Shown: positions 50,702 to 62,637, counted from the first letter of the stretch. The stretch: 64,000 nucleotides of DNA from Melanopsichium pennsylvanicum (GCA_900208305.1 OAPG01000022.1:310001-374000), one strand, 5' to 3'. A program made the numbers and translations. Notes: generated by a model from the sequence alone, not told the origin.

Positions 50702-51490
50702 TAGTTGAAAATTCGAGAACGTGTATTGTATATACAGATGGTGAATTTGTATTTGTATCTAGAACTATGAAACACTCCGCCAAGATGGGTATCAATATAG
50801 CCGCTGCTTCTAGTATATCATATCAGCTCATGGTGTTGAGGGGTTATAGTGCTAAGAGAAACAAGGTGATACAGTATATTATAATACTGTTTCTGTCAAA
50901 ACTTGTTCGACTACGACACGGAATCGGACTCGATTAAGATGAAATGGCCAAAGTCTAAAGGGTGACTGAAAAAGGAAGGGCGCTGTTGAAAAATGTTAGA
51001 TTCCTTGCACACACACACACACACACACACTCACACAAACACACACAAACACAACAAACACACACACACAACAAACACACAAACACACACTCTGTCGATC
51101 TGGCTCAGTCCGACATGATTCGACAAACACTCTCCAACAACATCATCATCATCTTCATCTAACCTTTGAGTTCATATCACATATTCTCTACTACTTACAG
51201 TTTACAATTTCGATCATTCCTCCTTGACTCTAACAAACTCACACTCATTTGATACCCCAAATCTCCTTCAGTCTCAGAGTCCTAGCAACAACAATCATTA
51301 CCCACATTTCAACACTCGTATACCCAATTTATACCGTCCTCAGCTTCCATGAATTTCACATAGCTTTGGTTCGAGTGTCTCGCCGCATCCATCTCACATA
51401 CCAAAACCGCTCGAGTGGTTTACACTCCTATCATAAACACGTTGCCCGCATTGCCTCCAAATCGGATCGATAACCTCGTTGTCAGCCACC
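50702..51490. other. Intergenic and leader region before Kinesin-3
   Basis: Contains a TACAGTA heptamer (50870-50876), a CA-rich microsatellite (51008-51090), and a C/T-rich leader. A five-codon upstream frame (ATG AAT TTC ACA TAG, 51349-51363) precedes the kinesin ATG by about 130 bp. No other gene is seen. Confidence 0.55.
51008..51090. repeat. CA-rich microsatellite
   Basis: A CA dinucleotide run followed by interrupted ACA/AAC units over about 80 bp, 400 bp upstream of the kinesin ATG. Confidence 0.9.
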
Positions 51491-54400
51491 ATGGCAGACT
51501 CGGGCAACATCAAAGTTGTCGTACGATGTCGACCCATGAACTCGAGAGAGCGCAATCGAGGTGCATCCAACCTAATCGAATTTGTCGACGACCGTCAACT
51601 CGTCCTTCAACCTCCCTCCGACACTGACACCCGTGAAAGCTCCAAGGCCACCAAGAAGAAATCTATGCCCTTCTCCTTCGATCGCGCCTACGACGAAAAT
51701 ACTGAACAGCACACCCTCTTCCAATACATCGGCCTCGAACTCCTCCAACATGCATTCAACGGCTTCAACACTTGTGTCTTTGCCTACGGTCAGACCGGTT
51801 CCGGCAAGTCACACTCCATGGTTGGCTATGCCGAAGCCAAAGGCCTCATCCCCCTCACCTGCTCGCGCCTCTTTGATGATATCCGTGACAAGACAGTCGC
51901 AGACGACACCCTCAAAATCAGCGTAGAGGTCAGCTACATCGAGATCTACAATGAAAAGGTGCGAGATCTACTCAACCCCAAGAACAAAGGCAACCTCAAG
52001 GTACGAGAACATCCTTCTCTCGGTCCCTACGTCGAAGATCTCAGCAAGTTGGTCGTTGGAAGCTTTAGCGACATTGAGAATCTAATGGATGAAGGTAACA
52101 AGGCAAGAACCGTAGCTGCTACAAACATGAACGAGACCTCTTCCCGTTCACACGCCGTTTTCACCTTGGTCTTAACCCAGAAGCGATTCGACGTGCAGAC
52201 AAAGCTCGAAGCCGAGAAAGTATCTCGCATCTCGCTCGTTGATTTGGCCGGTTCGGAACGTGCCAATTCCACTGGTGCCACAGGTGCCCGTCTTAAGGAA
52301 GGCGCCAACATCAATAGATCTCTCACCACTCTAGGCAAAGTCATTGCAGCCTTGGCGATAGCAAGTGGTGCCCCAGAACCCACAAAGGGCGCCAAAAAGA
52401 AGACTGCATCCTTGGACAGCTTCGTGCCTTACCGTGACTCTGTACTCACATGGCTCTTGAAAGACAGTCTAGGAGGAAATTCGAAAACCGCCATGATTGC
52501 CGCCATTTCCCCCGCCGATTACGAAGAGACGCTCAGTACGCTCAGATACGCCGACCAGGCCAAGAAGATCAAGAACAAAGCTGTGGTCAACGAGGATCCC
52601 AATGCCAAGCTTATCCGCGAGCTCAAGGAGGAGCTCGAGATGCTCCGTACCCGTGTTTCCGGAGGAGGTGGGATCGAAGGCGAGAGCAGTTGGGATCCAA
52701 ACATCCCTCCCGAGAAGCAAGTGGTTCGTTATCAGACCAAATCCGGCGAGATCAAGACCGTCACCAAGGCTGCGCTTCAAGAGCAACTCGAGCAGTCCGA
52801 GAAGATCATGTCGTCTCTCAACGAGAGCTGGGAAGAGAAGCTTCAAAAAACGCAACAGATCCAGAAGGAACGAGAAAAGGCGCTCGAAGAGCTCGGCATC
52901 AGCGTCGACAAAGGCAATGTTGGAGTGCACACACCCAAAAAGTTGCCACACTTGGTCAACCTGAACGAGGATCCGTTGATGTCAGAGTGCCTGATTTACC
53001 AGATCAAGCCTGGGCAGACCATGGTCGGAAACTTGGAGAGTGGAGCAGATGTGCATATCAAGCTAAGTGGTACCAACATCTTGGCGAAGCACTGCATGTT
53101 TGATCACCAGGACGGCGTGGTGACGGTCACGGCGATGGGCGAGAGCATGACCATGGTCAATGGCAAAAGATTAGCACCGCATGAGCCCAAGAGGTTGAGG
53201 TCCGGGTACAGGGTCATCTTGGGAGACTTCCACGTCTTCCGCTTCAACCATCCCGAAGAAGTGCGAAAAGCTAGAGATCGTGTTCGCTCGACCTTGGCTC
53301 TTTCCACCGGCGAAGGCCACAACGAGACGCTCGTCGAAGGCGATCTTCCCTCGACACGACCGGATTCCCCAGCCTCGGGCGACGTTGACTGGACCTACGC
53401 TCGACGGGAGTACGCAATGGCAAAGCTCAACGGACAAAATGTCAACTTTGAAAATCTCAACGAGGAGGATTTGGAGAAGCTCTTTGAAGACATCTCACGC
53501 GCTCGATCAAAAAAGTCGATGGGCGGGTTGCTTGGCAGACCAGAAAGCCGTGCGAGCTTGTTCGACGACAATGCAAGCGAGAGTGCCAGCTCTGTGGTCC
53601 GGCCGTATTCTTACGGAGCAATGACGGACGACACGAGCATCGATCCCTGGAGTCAAGCTGGCAGCGAGATGGGGTCGATGCGATTCGGAGCAGGAACGCC
53701 GATGAAAGAGAACCCTTACTCCAATGTGGCCGCTTCTCCTGCTGTTCAGCGTGAGACTGAATCGCTCAGGGCAAAGGTGAAGGAATATGAAGAGAAGCTC
53801 GTGCGCATGGCGAGCTCACCTCGCCTCGACGATGGTCCTGTCGAGTATACCGATACTCAGCAAGAGCTGCTCCGCAAAGCTCTGGCAAAGTGGAGATCAC
53901 ATACCAAGGTATCTATGGCCGAAGACGCGCTTTCGAAAGCGGTCTTGGTCAAAGAAGCAAATGTGATCAGCAAGGAGCTTGACAAACGCGTGACCTACCA
54001 GTTCACCGTCGTCGACGACTTCCCTTTGGCAATCCCCACTTCCGGCGTCGAAGCTATTGCAGGATTGACTGAGTTCGACCATGTCTCCGATCCAGATCTC
54101 GCCAACTGCGCAAAGCCTTGCATGGGCATCAAGGTGCTAGACTACGTCCATAGCACATGCTACGTCTGGTCGATGCCAAAGTTCGAAGCGCGACTGCAAA
54201 AGATGCGCAATTTGTACACCTTTGTGGACAAGCCCGAGTATAGCCAGCATTTCAATTGGTCAGACCCGTTCTACGAAGCTCCTCATCCAACGTACGCGTT
54301 CGTCGCGAGCACGATGGTACCTCTGAATCCCTTGTCAAGGCAATTGAGCGCGAAATACCGCTTACCGCTAATGGACAGGCACACGGGCGCAGAGATCGGG

Positions 54401-56512
54401 AGTTGCTCGGTGGGGTTGAAATTTGTCAGTATCAATCCGGTACCGATTGGTAGGGCTGGCGGAAGCTTGTCGGCGCCCAACGGAAGCTCACATCCTAGTT
54501 CCAGAGGCCCCAGCTCTCCGACTCCTTCCTCAATCAATAGTCAAACTACAGGGGATCTTCCGGTGGGACAAAAGCTAGGCTTCCAAATCCTCGTAGACTC
54601 ACTATCCGGCATCTCTCTCGACAACTTTTCAAGCATTCATCTTCAGGTTAAACTCAGCTCCTTTGCTGGTAATGCACTTGGAAAGGACGAGATCTATACC
54701 TCGGTTCCCAACGATCTCGCTTCCGAAGAGTGTATATCAGAACTTCGCCTCCGGAGGACGCTTTCCTTTGTGCTCACGGAAGAGTCCATCGCGTGGTTGC
54801 GCAACGGTTACGCTCCCGTGGAGCTCTATGCCAAGGTAAAACCTGATTATCTTGTCGGTTTGGAGGCGTACGATGATCAGAGGGAGGCCGAGGAGCGAGG
54901 TCAAGTACTGGGCAGACGAGAAGATTTTATGCCCTTGCATGCTGTCAATGGGGTTGGTTTCTCTGTAAAAGGCAAAACGGCAACGTTGGGTAAGACTATG
55001 AAGGAGAGGCTTTCAGAGAACGAGATGAGAGGAGAAGAGAAGCACCACGTTCTAGCCTCTGTACAAATCTGCGAGCTTGATGCTTCGGGCGAGTACTTGC
55101 CTGTCCCTGTTCGAGCATCCTCAGCGCTTGACCCGGGGTCGTTCTTCTTACGCCAAGGTCTTCAACGCAAAGTGATCATCACGCTTTCACACGATTCTGG
55201 TCGGCAGTTTCCGTGGTCCAGGGTCACCAAGGTTTGGCTTGGCGATGTGCGGCTATTGGACGCAAGGGGCAGAGTTCACGGAGGAAAAGATTCGGATACG
55301 GTGGTACTCAAGACGCCACCAAAACAACAGGAGGTGGAATTCAACCATAACGGAACCTCTACGCTGTCTGTGTGGGCTTGGTGGGATTCGTCGGTTCACG
55401 ATTCGCTTCATTTGAATCGAACCACACCTTCGAACCACCGAGTGCTTATGCGACTTTGTGTTTCGGTTCAAGTGGACAAAGTCGCAACACCCGTCGAGTT
55501 GAGTATGGACATGGCAGTCAGTATCAATGCGAGAGATGCCAAACCACCGGGGAGGTTGATGAGTTTCATCGAGAGCGCTACGAGTGGAGGTAGGATGTTG
55601 AGCAAGACGACGGCGGTGTTTGGGGTGAAATTGACGCCGCCCATGATGAAGAGGTCGAAGGATTTATGGCGGCTGAACACGGGTGAGAGGTACGTTCGCG
55701 GACAAGAGGCGTTGAGGGGTTGGAAGGTTAGGGGTGTAAGTGTTGTCAGGGATTTCGAAGAGTTGAAGAGGAGGGAGGAGAGGAGGGTTGCGGTGGAAGG
55801 GGTTAAAACTTTGTTGAAAGTTCGACCGCCTTTAGCGCTTAGTGTAGGTAGTGGTGGAGAGGATGGCGAAGAGAGGAGTAAAGAGGAGCTGTTGGAAAAG
55901 ACGTTGGGATGGTGGAAAAAGGCGGTTAGGGAGAGTAAAATGTTGGTTCACATTGCTGATCAGCCTTCTGTCAACGACAATGTGGCTGTGAATGGTGCTT
56001 CCAGATCTAACGGGTTGAAGGACATGTTTACCGAAACCGCCACTTCTCCCGGTATAGGCGTGGAGGATTTTTCCCTTACAACAACACCACCCAAACTTGA
56101 CCGAACACTCTCCTCTACCTCGTCGTCTTTGAGCAATGCCGTCGAACCACCCAAACTTACAGCGCAAGTGTCGCTCATCCCACGAACAGATACAGCCACG
56201 CACAAGGGTTACCTGCTCATGCCCACCGAAACACTAACCGATTCATGGACAAAACGATACTTTATCTTGCGTCGACCGTTTTTGCACGTGTACGAATCAT
56301 CGTCCGAATTGCAAGAGATTATGGTGATACATGTCGGTAGTACCGTACGTGTAGAACACGATGAAAATCTCCAACGACTCCTAGATAGGCATTGCGTTTT
56401 TGGTTTGTATACCAGTAACAACAGTTATATGCTTCAGGCAAAGGATCAAGCAGATCTTCAGGGTTGGTTGGCCGCTCTCGACTCTTTGTACGCTCAAAAT
56501 GGCGATGAATGA
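51491..56512 (+). CDS. KIN3: Kinesin-3 (Unc104/KIF1A type) motor
   Basis: A 1673-residue plus-end microtubule motor. The motor domain (about 1-370) begins NIKVVVRCRPMNSRE and contains the P-loop GQTGSGKS (near residue 100), NETSSRSHAVF and LVDLAGSER. A short coiled region is followed by an FHA domain (about 500-610; MVGNLESGADVHIKLSG), KIF1-type central domains including PFVRASSALDPGSFF-like sequence near 1190-1240, and a C-terminal PH domain (about 1570-1670; GYLLMPTETLTDSWTKRYFILRRPF). Kinesin-3 carries early endosomes, and the PH domain binds membrane phosphoinositide; in smut hyphae this transport supports polar growth. The frame begins with TTG at 51479, but the ATG at 51491 sits in a near-perfect GCCACCATGG context, so that is the start. 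No intron is needed. Confidence 0.95.
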   Translation: MADSGNIKVVVRCRPMNSRERNRGASNLIEFVDDRQLVLQPPSDTDTRESSKATKKKSMPFSFDRAYDENTEQHTLFQYIGLELLQHAFNGFNTCVFAYGQTGSGKSHSMVGYAEAKGLIPLTCSRLFDDIRDKTVADDTLKISVEVSYIEIYNEKVRDLLNPKNKGNLKVREHPSLGPYVEDLSKLVVGSFSDIENLMDEGNKARTVAATNMNETSSRSHAVFTLVLTQKRFDVQTKLEAEKVSRISLVDLAGSERANSTGATGARLKEGANINRSLTTLGKVIAALAIASGAPEPTKGAKKKTASLDSFVPYRDSVLTWLLKDSLGGNSKTAMIAAISPADYEETLSTLRYADQAKKIKNKAVVNEDPNAKLIRELKEELEMLRTRVSGGGGIEGESSWDPNIPPEKQVVRYQTKSGEIKTVTKAALQEQLEQSEKIMSSLNESWEEKLQKTQQIQKEREKALEELGISVDKGNVGVHTPKKLPHLVNLNEDPLMSECLIYQIKPGQTMVGNLESGADVHIKLSGTNILAKHCMFDHQDGVVTVTAMGESMTMVNGKRLAPHEPKRLRSGYRVILGDFHVFRFNHPEEVRKARDRVRSTLALSTGEGHNETLVEGDLPSTRPDSPASGDVDWTYARREYAMAKLNGQNVNFENLNEEDLEKLFEDISRARSKKSMGGLLGRPESRASLFDDNASESASSVVRPYSYGAMTDDTSIDPWSQAGSEMGSMRFGAGTPMKENPYSNVAASPAVQRETESLRAKVKEYEEKLVRMASSPRLDDGPVEYTDTQQELLRKALAKWRSHTKVSMAEDALSKAVLVKEANVISKELDKRVTYQFTVVDDFPLAIPTSGVEAIAGLTEFDHVSDPDLANCAKPCMGIKVLDYVHSTCYVWSMPKFEARLQKMRNLYTFVDKPEYSQHFNWSDPFYEAPHPTYAFVASTMVPLNPLSRQLSAKYRLPLMDRHTGAEIGSCSVGLKFVSINPVPIGRAGGSLSAPNGSSHPSSRGPSSPTPSSINSQTTGDLPVGQKLGFQILVDSLSGISLDNFSSIHLQVKLSSFAGNALGKDEIYTSVPNDLASEECISELRLRRTLSFVLTEESIAWLRNGYAPVELYAKVKPDYLVGLEAYDDQREAEERGQVLGRREDFMPLHAVNGVGFSVKGKTATLGKTMKERLSENEMRGEEKHHVLASVQICELDASGEYLPVPVRASSALDPGSFFLRQGLQRKVIITLSHDSGRQFPWSRVTKVWLGDVRLLDARGRVHGGKDSDTVVLKTPPKQQEVEFNHNGTSTLSVWAWWDSSVHDSLHLNRTTPSNHRVLMRLCVSVQVDKVATPVELSMDMAVSINARDAKPPGRLMSFIESATSGGRMLSKTTAVFGVKLTPPMMKRSKDLWRLNTGERYVRGQEALRGWKVRGVSVVRDFEELKRREERRVAVEGVKTLLKVRPPLALSVGSGGEDGEERSKEELLEKTLGWWKKAVRESKMLVHIADQPSVNDNVAVNGASRSNGLKDMFTETATSPGIGVEDFSLTTTPPKLDRTLSSTSSSLSNAVEPPKLTAQVSLIPRTDTATHKGYLLMPTETLTDSWTKRYFILRRPFLHVYESSSELQEIMVIHVGSTVRVEHDENLQRLLDRHCVFGLYTSNNSYMLQAKDQADLQGWLAALDSLYAQNGDE

Positions 56513-56541
56513 ATCGTGGGCAGTAGTGCAAATGAGAAGAA

Positions 56542-56563
56542 ATATATATATATATATATATAT
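56542..56563. repeat. AT dinucleotide microsatellite
   Basis: Eleven AT units just downstream of the kinesin stop codon, probably within its 3' untranslated region. Confidence 0.9.
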
Positions 56564-56720
56564 GTATATGTACAGGATTCACTTGAATGATGCTCCTGGA
56601 TTTGTCTTTTATGCAATGGGGTGTGGTGTGTATGTGATAAGGGGTGATGAAAGTTAAGTATTCCAGGTTGATGGTTGTGAAAGTCAAAAGTTGGGTCGAA
56701 GGCGAAAATAAAAATAAATT

Positions 56721-56725
56721 AAAAA
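56721..56725 (-). terminator. RNA polymerase III terminator of tRNA-Ala
   Basis: Five T residues on the minus strand, four bases beyond the tRNA 3' end. Confidence 0.75.
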
Positions 56726-56729
56726 GAAA

Positions 56730-56813
56730 TGGAGACTGCATGAGTCGAACACGCGACCTTTCGCAAATTAGACAGATGCTAAGCGAACGCTCTACCAACT
56801 GAGCTAAACCCCC
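56730..56813 (-). tRNA. tRNA-Ala (anticodon AGC) with an 11-nt intron
   Basis: The minus strand folds into a complete cloverleaf. The acceptor GGGGGTT pairs with AGTCTCC including the G3-U70 pair that marks alanine tRNAs. A D arm GCTC/GAGC, an anticodon stem TTCGC/GCGAA with loop TTAGCAT, and a T arm GCGTG/CATGC with TTCGACT follow. The intron (plus-strand 56766-56776) lies one base 3' of the anticodon, the usual eukaryotic position. The discriminator base is A and no CCA is encoded. The mature length is 73 nt before CCA addition. Confidence 0.95.
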
Positions 56814-58814
56814 CTCGATGACGATGGCTACTATAAATTGTGTTCATAGAGTATCACTATAAGCGAAAAACAATTGCTGGTAAAGGTAGCTTTTTGACGT
56901 GATCTGGAAGGAAGGATGGCGTGCCCTTTTAGCATGCGCTCGGCTAACAGAACATACATTTATTTTTGTTCACCAATTTTCGGCAAGAGGAAAAAGGTTG
57001 GTGCAGAATTTGACAGCTAAGACAGACCGAGTTGAGTGAATGAGTGCATGAGGTTGGGTAAAATAAAAATAATAATGTATGGGTGTGGAATTGCGTGCTG
57101 AGGAGTATCAAGGAAGATATGACCTCTGCTCGTCATTTGATGGTTGATGCCACCATACGCAATCCATTCGATTGCGTTTCGGATGGGTCAGTCGAGACAA
57201 AGAGAGAGTGAGTGTGAAAGAGTGCTTGCATTACCGATCCCGCCGTCTTTCTTCGAACATGATGAGGATCTTGACTTTTTCCACGCTTTGCGTTTTAAAG
57301 GAATTTGTTTTCACAGACGTATACGGCCTTTGTGACTGATACGCTTCTCAATCCGTTCGAGTGAATCGATTCCCTAACTTTCAAGGTGTCGCAAAAGCAG
57401 GACAAGAACTTTGGACAGACGATTAGAACTGGATGAGTGGATCGGCGACAACAGGTTCTCTGGCCTTTGTTAACGTGAGAGAAGAAAATAAAAGAGAAAA
57501 GGGCGGGGCAAGGTGTCCACGAAGACCCCAAACACCCTGTTTTGAGTGCCACAAGTATGATGGCAGACATCGCCAGGTTGGGCTTCTGTATGTCTCACCG
57601 CCGACTGTAAAAAACGCAATCGCGATGATTGAACAAAGCACATCATCTTCCTGAATCCCCGCCTTTTTTCTTCTTTCTTTTTTTTCCCCTCCTCTTTCTC
57701 GCTACAATCTGCTGGTAGAATGAACACCCTGCATCCTAGATAATCCTTCAAACCAGATCCCACACAGCCTTTAGATCAGATCAGCTTTTCAGGACGCTAA
57801 GGCGCAAATTTGGCTGCTCCCATCCCGACTGCTTGTCGATTACAGTTTACCTCTATAGTCGGAAAATGGGGGTGATGTTGCCATCAAGCTTCGTCTCACG
57901 TCAAAGAATAGTATCTTCTATCTCCTCTATCAAAACATAGCTTCCCACTCGGCAAGACCTTTGGTGCGCACGTTGCGCGATAGATACAGTACACTCTAGG
58001 CGGACACTCAAATCTCGCCTCTTTTGCAATTCATCATCATTAGCTTCAATGCTACACTGACAAGGCAGGCGGCTTTCATGGCCAAACATTCCTCCCATCT
58101 CTTTAAAATTCTTGTTGTGGATTATGTGTGTGCGCCGAAACTTGACTTTTTTTTTTTTTTTCTATATCCAACGGCCAAGTGAAACTTTCTCGCAATCATC
58201 ATTTTCTTGCTTCTTCGTATGTTTGGGAAGAAAGCCGTAGCCGAGATCTAACCCTCCATCAATCCCCCTCTCTCCGCAAAGGAAACTTGTTTCACACAGA
58301 CACTTAAACACGTTCGAACATTTACGCACAAGCGATGCACGCAATGCATTCAGTCAGATACGCAACTCAGATCCCCTTCTTTTCAACTGCGGCCGAACCT
58401 AGTATGTGAGAAGAATTGCATATCGGTGCAGGGCACACGAATTATTTATGTGCTTGCATGAGAGTTTGGTGCCTGAATACCTTCCAAATCCGCCAAAGCG
58501 TTCATGTAGAGGACAATGTAGAGCACAGTGCGCGCGAAGGTAACGAAAGGTGTGGAAGTCTGCGTTATCCCATTTGCCATTGCATGAAGGGAGGAATCAA
58601 TAAATAAATATGAAGAATTAAAATAAATAAATGCAGTCGCACCGGTCGACCCGTTAAATAGCGCCCCTTCCTCAACCCATCCCTGCCTTTTACTTGGTAT
58701 CCCTCTGGAAGTCTCTTCAATTCTTACCTAAAGCTGCTTGTGCCAAAGGAAAAGTCAGCTACTGGACAACACTTTCACTTTACCTCCCGTGCTGGCTCGC
58801 AATCTCTAGAGAAA

Positions 58815-61179
58815 ATGGCTGCAGACTCGATCCCGCCTCCTCTCTCGCAGGGAGTCGGGTACGGCGTAGTCCTCGGCTTCGGCTTGGCCTTTGCAGCACT
58901 CATGTTCTACATCACCCAACTCCTTTTCAAATTCAACAAAGAAGACCCATCGCATTTCGAAACATATTCCACCGCCGGTCGAAAGATCGGTACAGGTCTC
59001 ACTGCTACCGCCGTCTTTTCGTCTTGGGCTTGGTCAACTGCCCTCCTCTCCTCCTCCCTTGTCACTTTCTCATACGGCATAGCTGGTGCTTGGTGGTTTG
59101 CCGCAGGATGTCTTGTACAAATCTCCGCTTTCGCACTTTTGGCAATTCAGAGTAAGCTCAAAACCCCACACGCACATACAGTGTTGGAAGTGGTAAAAGT
59201 CCGATATGGTACTTTTGCCCATTGGTTATACATGTTTTTTTGTTTGGCAAACAACCTCATTGCCATTGCCAACATGCTACTCGGTGCAAGTGCGACGGTC
59301 TCTGCACTCACAGGGATGCATATTATTGCCAGCACATTCTTGCTACCAGTAGGTGTGTGTCTTTACACTATCTCGGGTGGCCTCAAAGCAACCTTTTTGA
59401 CCGACTGGATGCACAGTGTAGCACTGCTTATTATTGTGCTTTTCTTGACGCTCAAGACAATCACAAATACTGCTATAGAAAGTCCAGCTCATTTGTGGGA
59501 GCTGATCAAGGCTGCGAATGTCGGCAATCCCATAAGTGGAAACCACAACGGAAGCGTACTTACCATGACCTCCAAAGGCGCGGTTGAATTCGGTATTTTG
59601 CACACGCTCGGAAATTTTGGCTTGGTTGGTAAGTTTATTGATTTTCGCCCCGCCCTACTTCCACACACAAAAATCCAATATTATTGTTCCCACCAACCTG
59701 CAGAAATTGACAGCTGCCACCAAGCAACCACCTCATTTCTTGGCGTACCCCATCTTTGAAACCACCATACTCACTCGAAACATTCTCAATCGTCGAATCT
59801 TTCTATTCCTACGTAACTCTACCTCTTTTCTCTTTCGTCTTGGACTTTTTCCAGTTATGGACTCAAGTTATTGGCAAAAGGCTTACTCGGCCGATATTGC
59901 AGCAGCTGTTCCAGGTTACGTGCTGGGTGGAGTGCTGTACTTTGGTCTACCGTGGTGTTTGGGTACAGTTATGGGTCTCGCCGGTTGGTCTCTCCAGAAC
60001 AACCCCATATGGCCAGCTTATGGCCGCTCTCTCAGCTCCAAAGAGCTTTCGGATGGTCTACCCTTGGCCTACGCCGCGCTTGCGGTTGCTGGAAAAGGTG
60101 GAGCTGTTGCGGTGGTTATTTTGATCTTCATGGCTGTGACATCGACCACATCGGCACAGCTCATCGCCGTATCTTCAATCGTCTCATCCGACGTTTATCA
60201 CACCTATATCAACCCAAAGGCATCCGATAAGTCGGTCATCCGTGTCTCTCGCGCAGCATGCATTGGCTTTGCGATCTTTGCGAGCGCATTTAGCACGATG
60301 CTTTTCTACGTTGGTATCAGTTTAACTTGGACGTTGTACTTTTTGGGATTAATTACGTGTCCCGCCATGGTGTCGTTGCCGTTGACAATTTTGTGGAAAA
60401 AGCAGACATGGCTTGCTGCGGTTGTAAGCCCTGTGGTTGGAATGGCAGCTGGAATTGCGACATGGCTGGGTACCGCGAGTAAGTACGGAAATGGGGTGTT
60501 AAATGTTACTACGACAGGCGAATTACTGCCCTGTATGTGGGGTACCATCGTCGCTGCGTTTGTCCCGGCGATTTTGAGTCCATTGATCACGTGGATCAGG
60601 CCAGATCCTATTGACTTTGCTTGGGAAAAGTTCAGCGATATCAAATTGATCCAGGACGACTCAAGCTCTTCTACGGTCAACCTTCCTCAACTTAACGAGT
60701 CCAACGATGGTTCGGCTTCCCCTCATTCGCCACGTGACAAGAACTTCGACACCGAAAAGAACACCAATGCGATCACCACTCTCCATGGACAAGCTGTCGG
60801 ATCGCCCTCCAAGGACCGCCCATTTAGCGAGGCGGAGGAGCGATACATGAGACGCCAATCACGTATCGCTGGATGGGTAGGACTCTTCCTGTTCATTTCA
60901 GTATGGGTTCTGTGGCCGTTCATTATGTACGCGGCCAAGTACGACTTCAGCAAGCCATTTTTCACAGGTTGGGTCGTCGTTGCGATCATCTGGGCCTTTG
61001 TCGCATTGCTCATCTTCACTTTCTTGCCATTATGGGAGGGAAGGAGGCTCATCAGCCGCATCTTGATTGCTCTGGTCACTGGCAAGGGGCCACAAAAAGA
61101 TGATCCAAGTGTAGATGAAGGTCAGACCAGCTCCCCTTCCGACTCAAGCAGCTCCAATGCTCATTTCCAACAAAATTGA
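58815..61179 (+). CDS. DUR3: DUR3-type urea/polyamine symporter (sodium:solute symporter family), two exons
   Basis: Two exons, 58815-59628 and 59855-61179, give a 712-residue membrane protein, the usual Dur3 length. It starts with a short outside tail and continues with about 15 hydrophobic segments. Family marks are YSTAGRKIGTGL, FSSWAWSTALLSSS, the SGGLKATFLTDWMHS stretch, GNFGLV joined by splicing to VMDSSYWQKAYSAD, and MAVTSTTSAQLIAVSSIVSSDVY. Dur3 proteins take up urea, and often polyamines, across the plasma membrane and are usually induced when preferred nitrogen is scarce. The cytosolic loop before the last two segments is Ser/Asp/Asn-rich. The longer frame opens with GTG at 58740; the ATG at 58815 is used. 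The substrate is inferred from family. Confidence 0.88.
59629..59854 (+). other. Intron of the DUR3-type gene
   Basis: GTAAGT donor at 59629 and TTTTTCCAG acceptor ending at 59854, with a possible branch point CGTAAC near 59812-59817. Splicing joins exon 1 (phase 1) to exon 2 and restores the conserved GNFGLV-VMDSSYWQKA segment. Retention would truncate the protein at 59759. A two-intron model using an AG at 59703 shifts the frame and is rejected. Confidence 0.85.
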
Positions 61180-61397
61180 CTTACGGCGACACCGTCACAA
61201 CCTTTAAAGAGATCTATCTAGATGTTCCGCACTTCACATCAATAAGACGTTGTTTGATACTCTTGACCTGAACAAATCCTCCGACATATGAGCCGTTTCA
61301 CGAACACCTTCAGCGTCCCAAGGTCGACGTCCACGCAGCCTCTTTTTTTATTAACACAAACACTTGCATAGAATTTTATGATATAAAAGGCTAACAG

Positions 61398-61414
61398 CCT
61401 CGCCATAGGCGAGG
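61398..61414. other. Perfect 7-bp hairpin in the 3' flank of the DUR3-type gene
   Basis: CCTCGCC, a three-base ATA loop, then GGCGAGG, about 220 bp past the stop codon. It could be an mRNA 3' structure; a chance palindrome is possible. Confidence 0.4.
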
Positions 61415-62637
61415 TCGAGGTCGCTAACTCCATTCATATGTCGGAACAGTTGCACGGAAAAGATGGTGATGAAGCTGAGGTTGTGTTTAGTTCCATTCTT
61501 ACAGTGAGAGGCATACATTATGGGGGGAATTTAGGACTCGAGCACCTTTTTCGTACTTGTTATCAAGTTACAGTAAATTTTTATAAATCATTTTCTGTAA
61601 TTAAAATTGATCTCGAAAAAAAAGGGATTTCTTGAACCGGTACATCTCACAATTTTTTTTTTTAATCATCGCCTTGTTTGCTCCCCTTCAAGCCTTTCAT
61701 CTGTGCTTGAGTATGAGAGGTGGAAGTACAATACGATTATTTAAAAGAAAACAGTAGCTAGTACTTTACTGTACTGTACAGTGTCACTGCTAAGCATGGG
61801 AAACAAAAAAAAACATTCCTTATGAAGAAATGAGGAAACTGGAAAAAGCGGCTCTCGTGCTGCGGTTGCCTTTATTTTTCATTTTTTGACACATCCAATG
61901 CGACACGTCAAAAAGCGCCATTTTTTCGATAGTTTTCTGCAGAACCAAGTGTGCAAACTGCTGTTTTGGTATACTGTACTGTAAATTTGTCTTGTCCGTT
62001 CAAAGGGAAGCATAATGTTTGAATCACTTGGTTTGAAGAGCTTCTATCAGCTCATAGGAGAAATGACCATCACCACCTCTGTTGTTGAAAATGCGAACCT
62101 GGTTGAATTGAGACCCGTACTGCAGAACGCATCTTTGAGGCTGATCTCAAAGTGGGGCGTGACAAGACAAGACAGCGTTCTGACGGGAAGTTAGATTGTG
62201 ATCAACGTCTTGGCTGCCCATGGTTGCAAAAATGGGCGTCATAAGCTTTAGTAATGCTAAAGTAGTATATTTCTTGGCCCGGGAGTTCCGTGTTCGAGTG
62301 CAGAACTCTACTCTTGCATGTAAGCACTCGATCATGAGGCTGATTTGGATGGTTTCATCGAAAAGCTGAGTTCGCAGAGGACGTAGCTGAGTCCACATGT
62401 GGAAAGTTGTCGTCTATGCACATGTACAAGTGCGACGTCAAGGTAGAGCTCAAGCTTGTCTCGTCACGTCTGATTTGCTCTGTAGATAACAACTCAACTG
62501 TCTCCCCTCTGCCTGTTCGCATCCTTGTCCAACTACTGCCCTTGCCTTCCCTAGTCTTCGCAGGCAGGTTCAGAAACACTTCAAATTTGATGAATCCCCT
62601 ACTTAGTACAGTAGCTGCTCGCTCTGCGCCGGAAAGG

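Larger units (their letters stand above)
56513..58814. other. Intergenic between Kinesin-3 and the DUR3-type gene, with one tRNA
   Basis: Some 2.3 kb. It includes a TA microsatellite, the tRNA-Ala gene, a T run at 58147-58162 and a TACAGTA heptamer at 57985-57991. Small frames occur, but none is convincing as a protein gene. Confidence 0.55.

Noticed and set aside
51008..51090. Short spaced repeats that might suggest a CRISPR array
   Set aside because: It is a simple CA microsatellite with no repeat-spacer structure, in a eukaryotic context.
59704..59812. Extra exon between two small introns in the DUR3-type gene
   Set aside because: It would put exon 2 out of frame and leave a 42-bp intron, while the single-intron model restores the conserved family motif exactly.
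62268..62330. Sequence with GTTCGAGT resembling a tRNA T loop
   Set aside because: The flanking bases do not form a T stem, and no D or anticodon arm can be found at the right distance.
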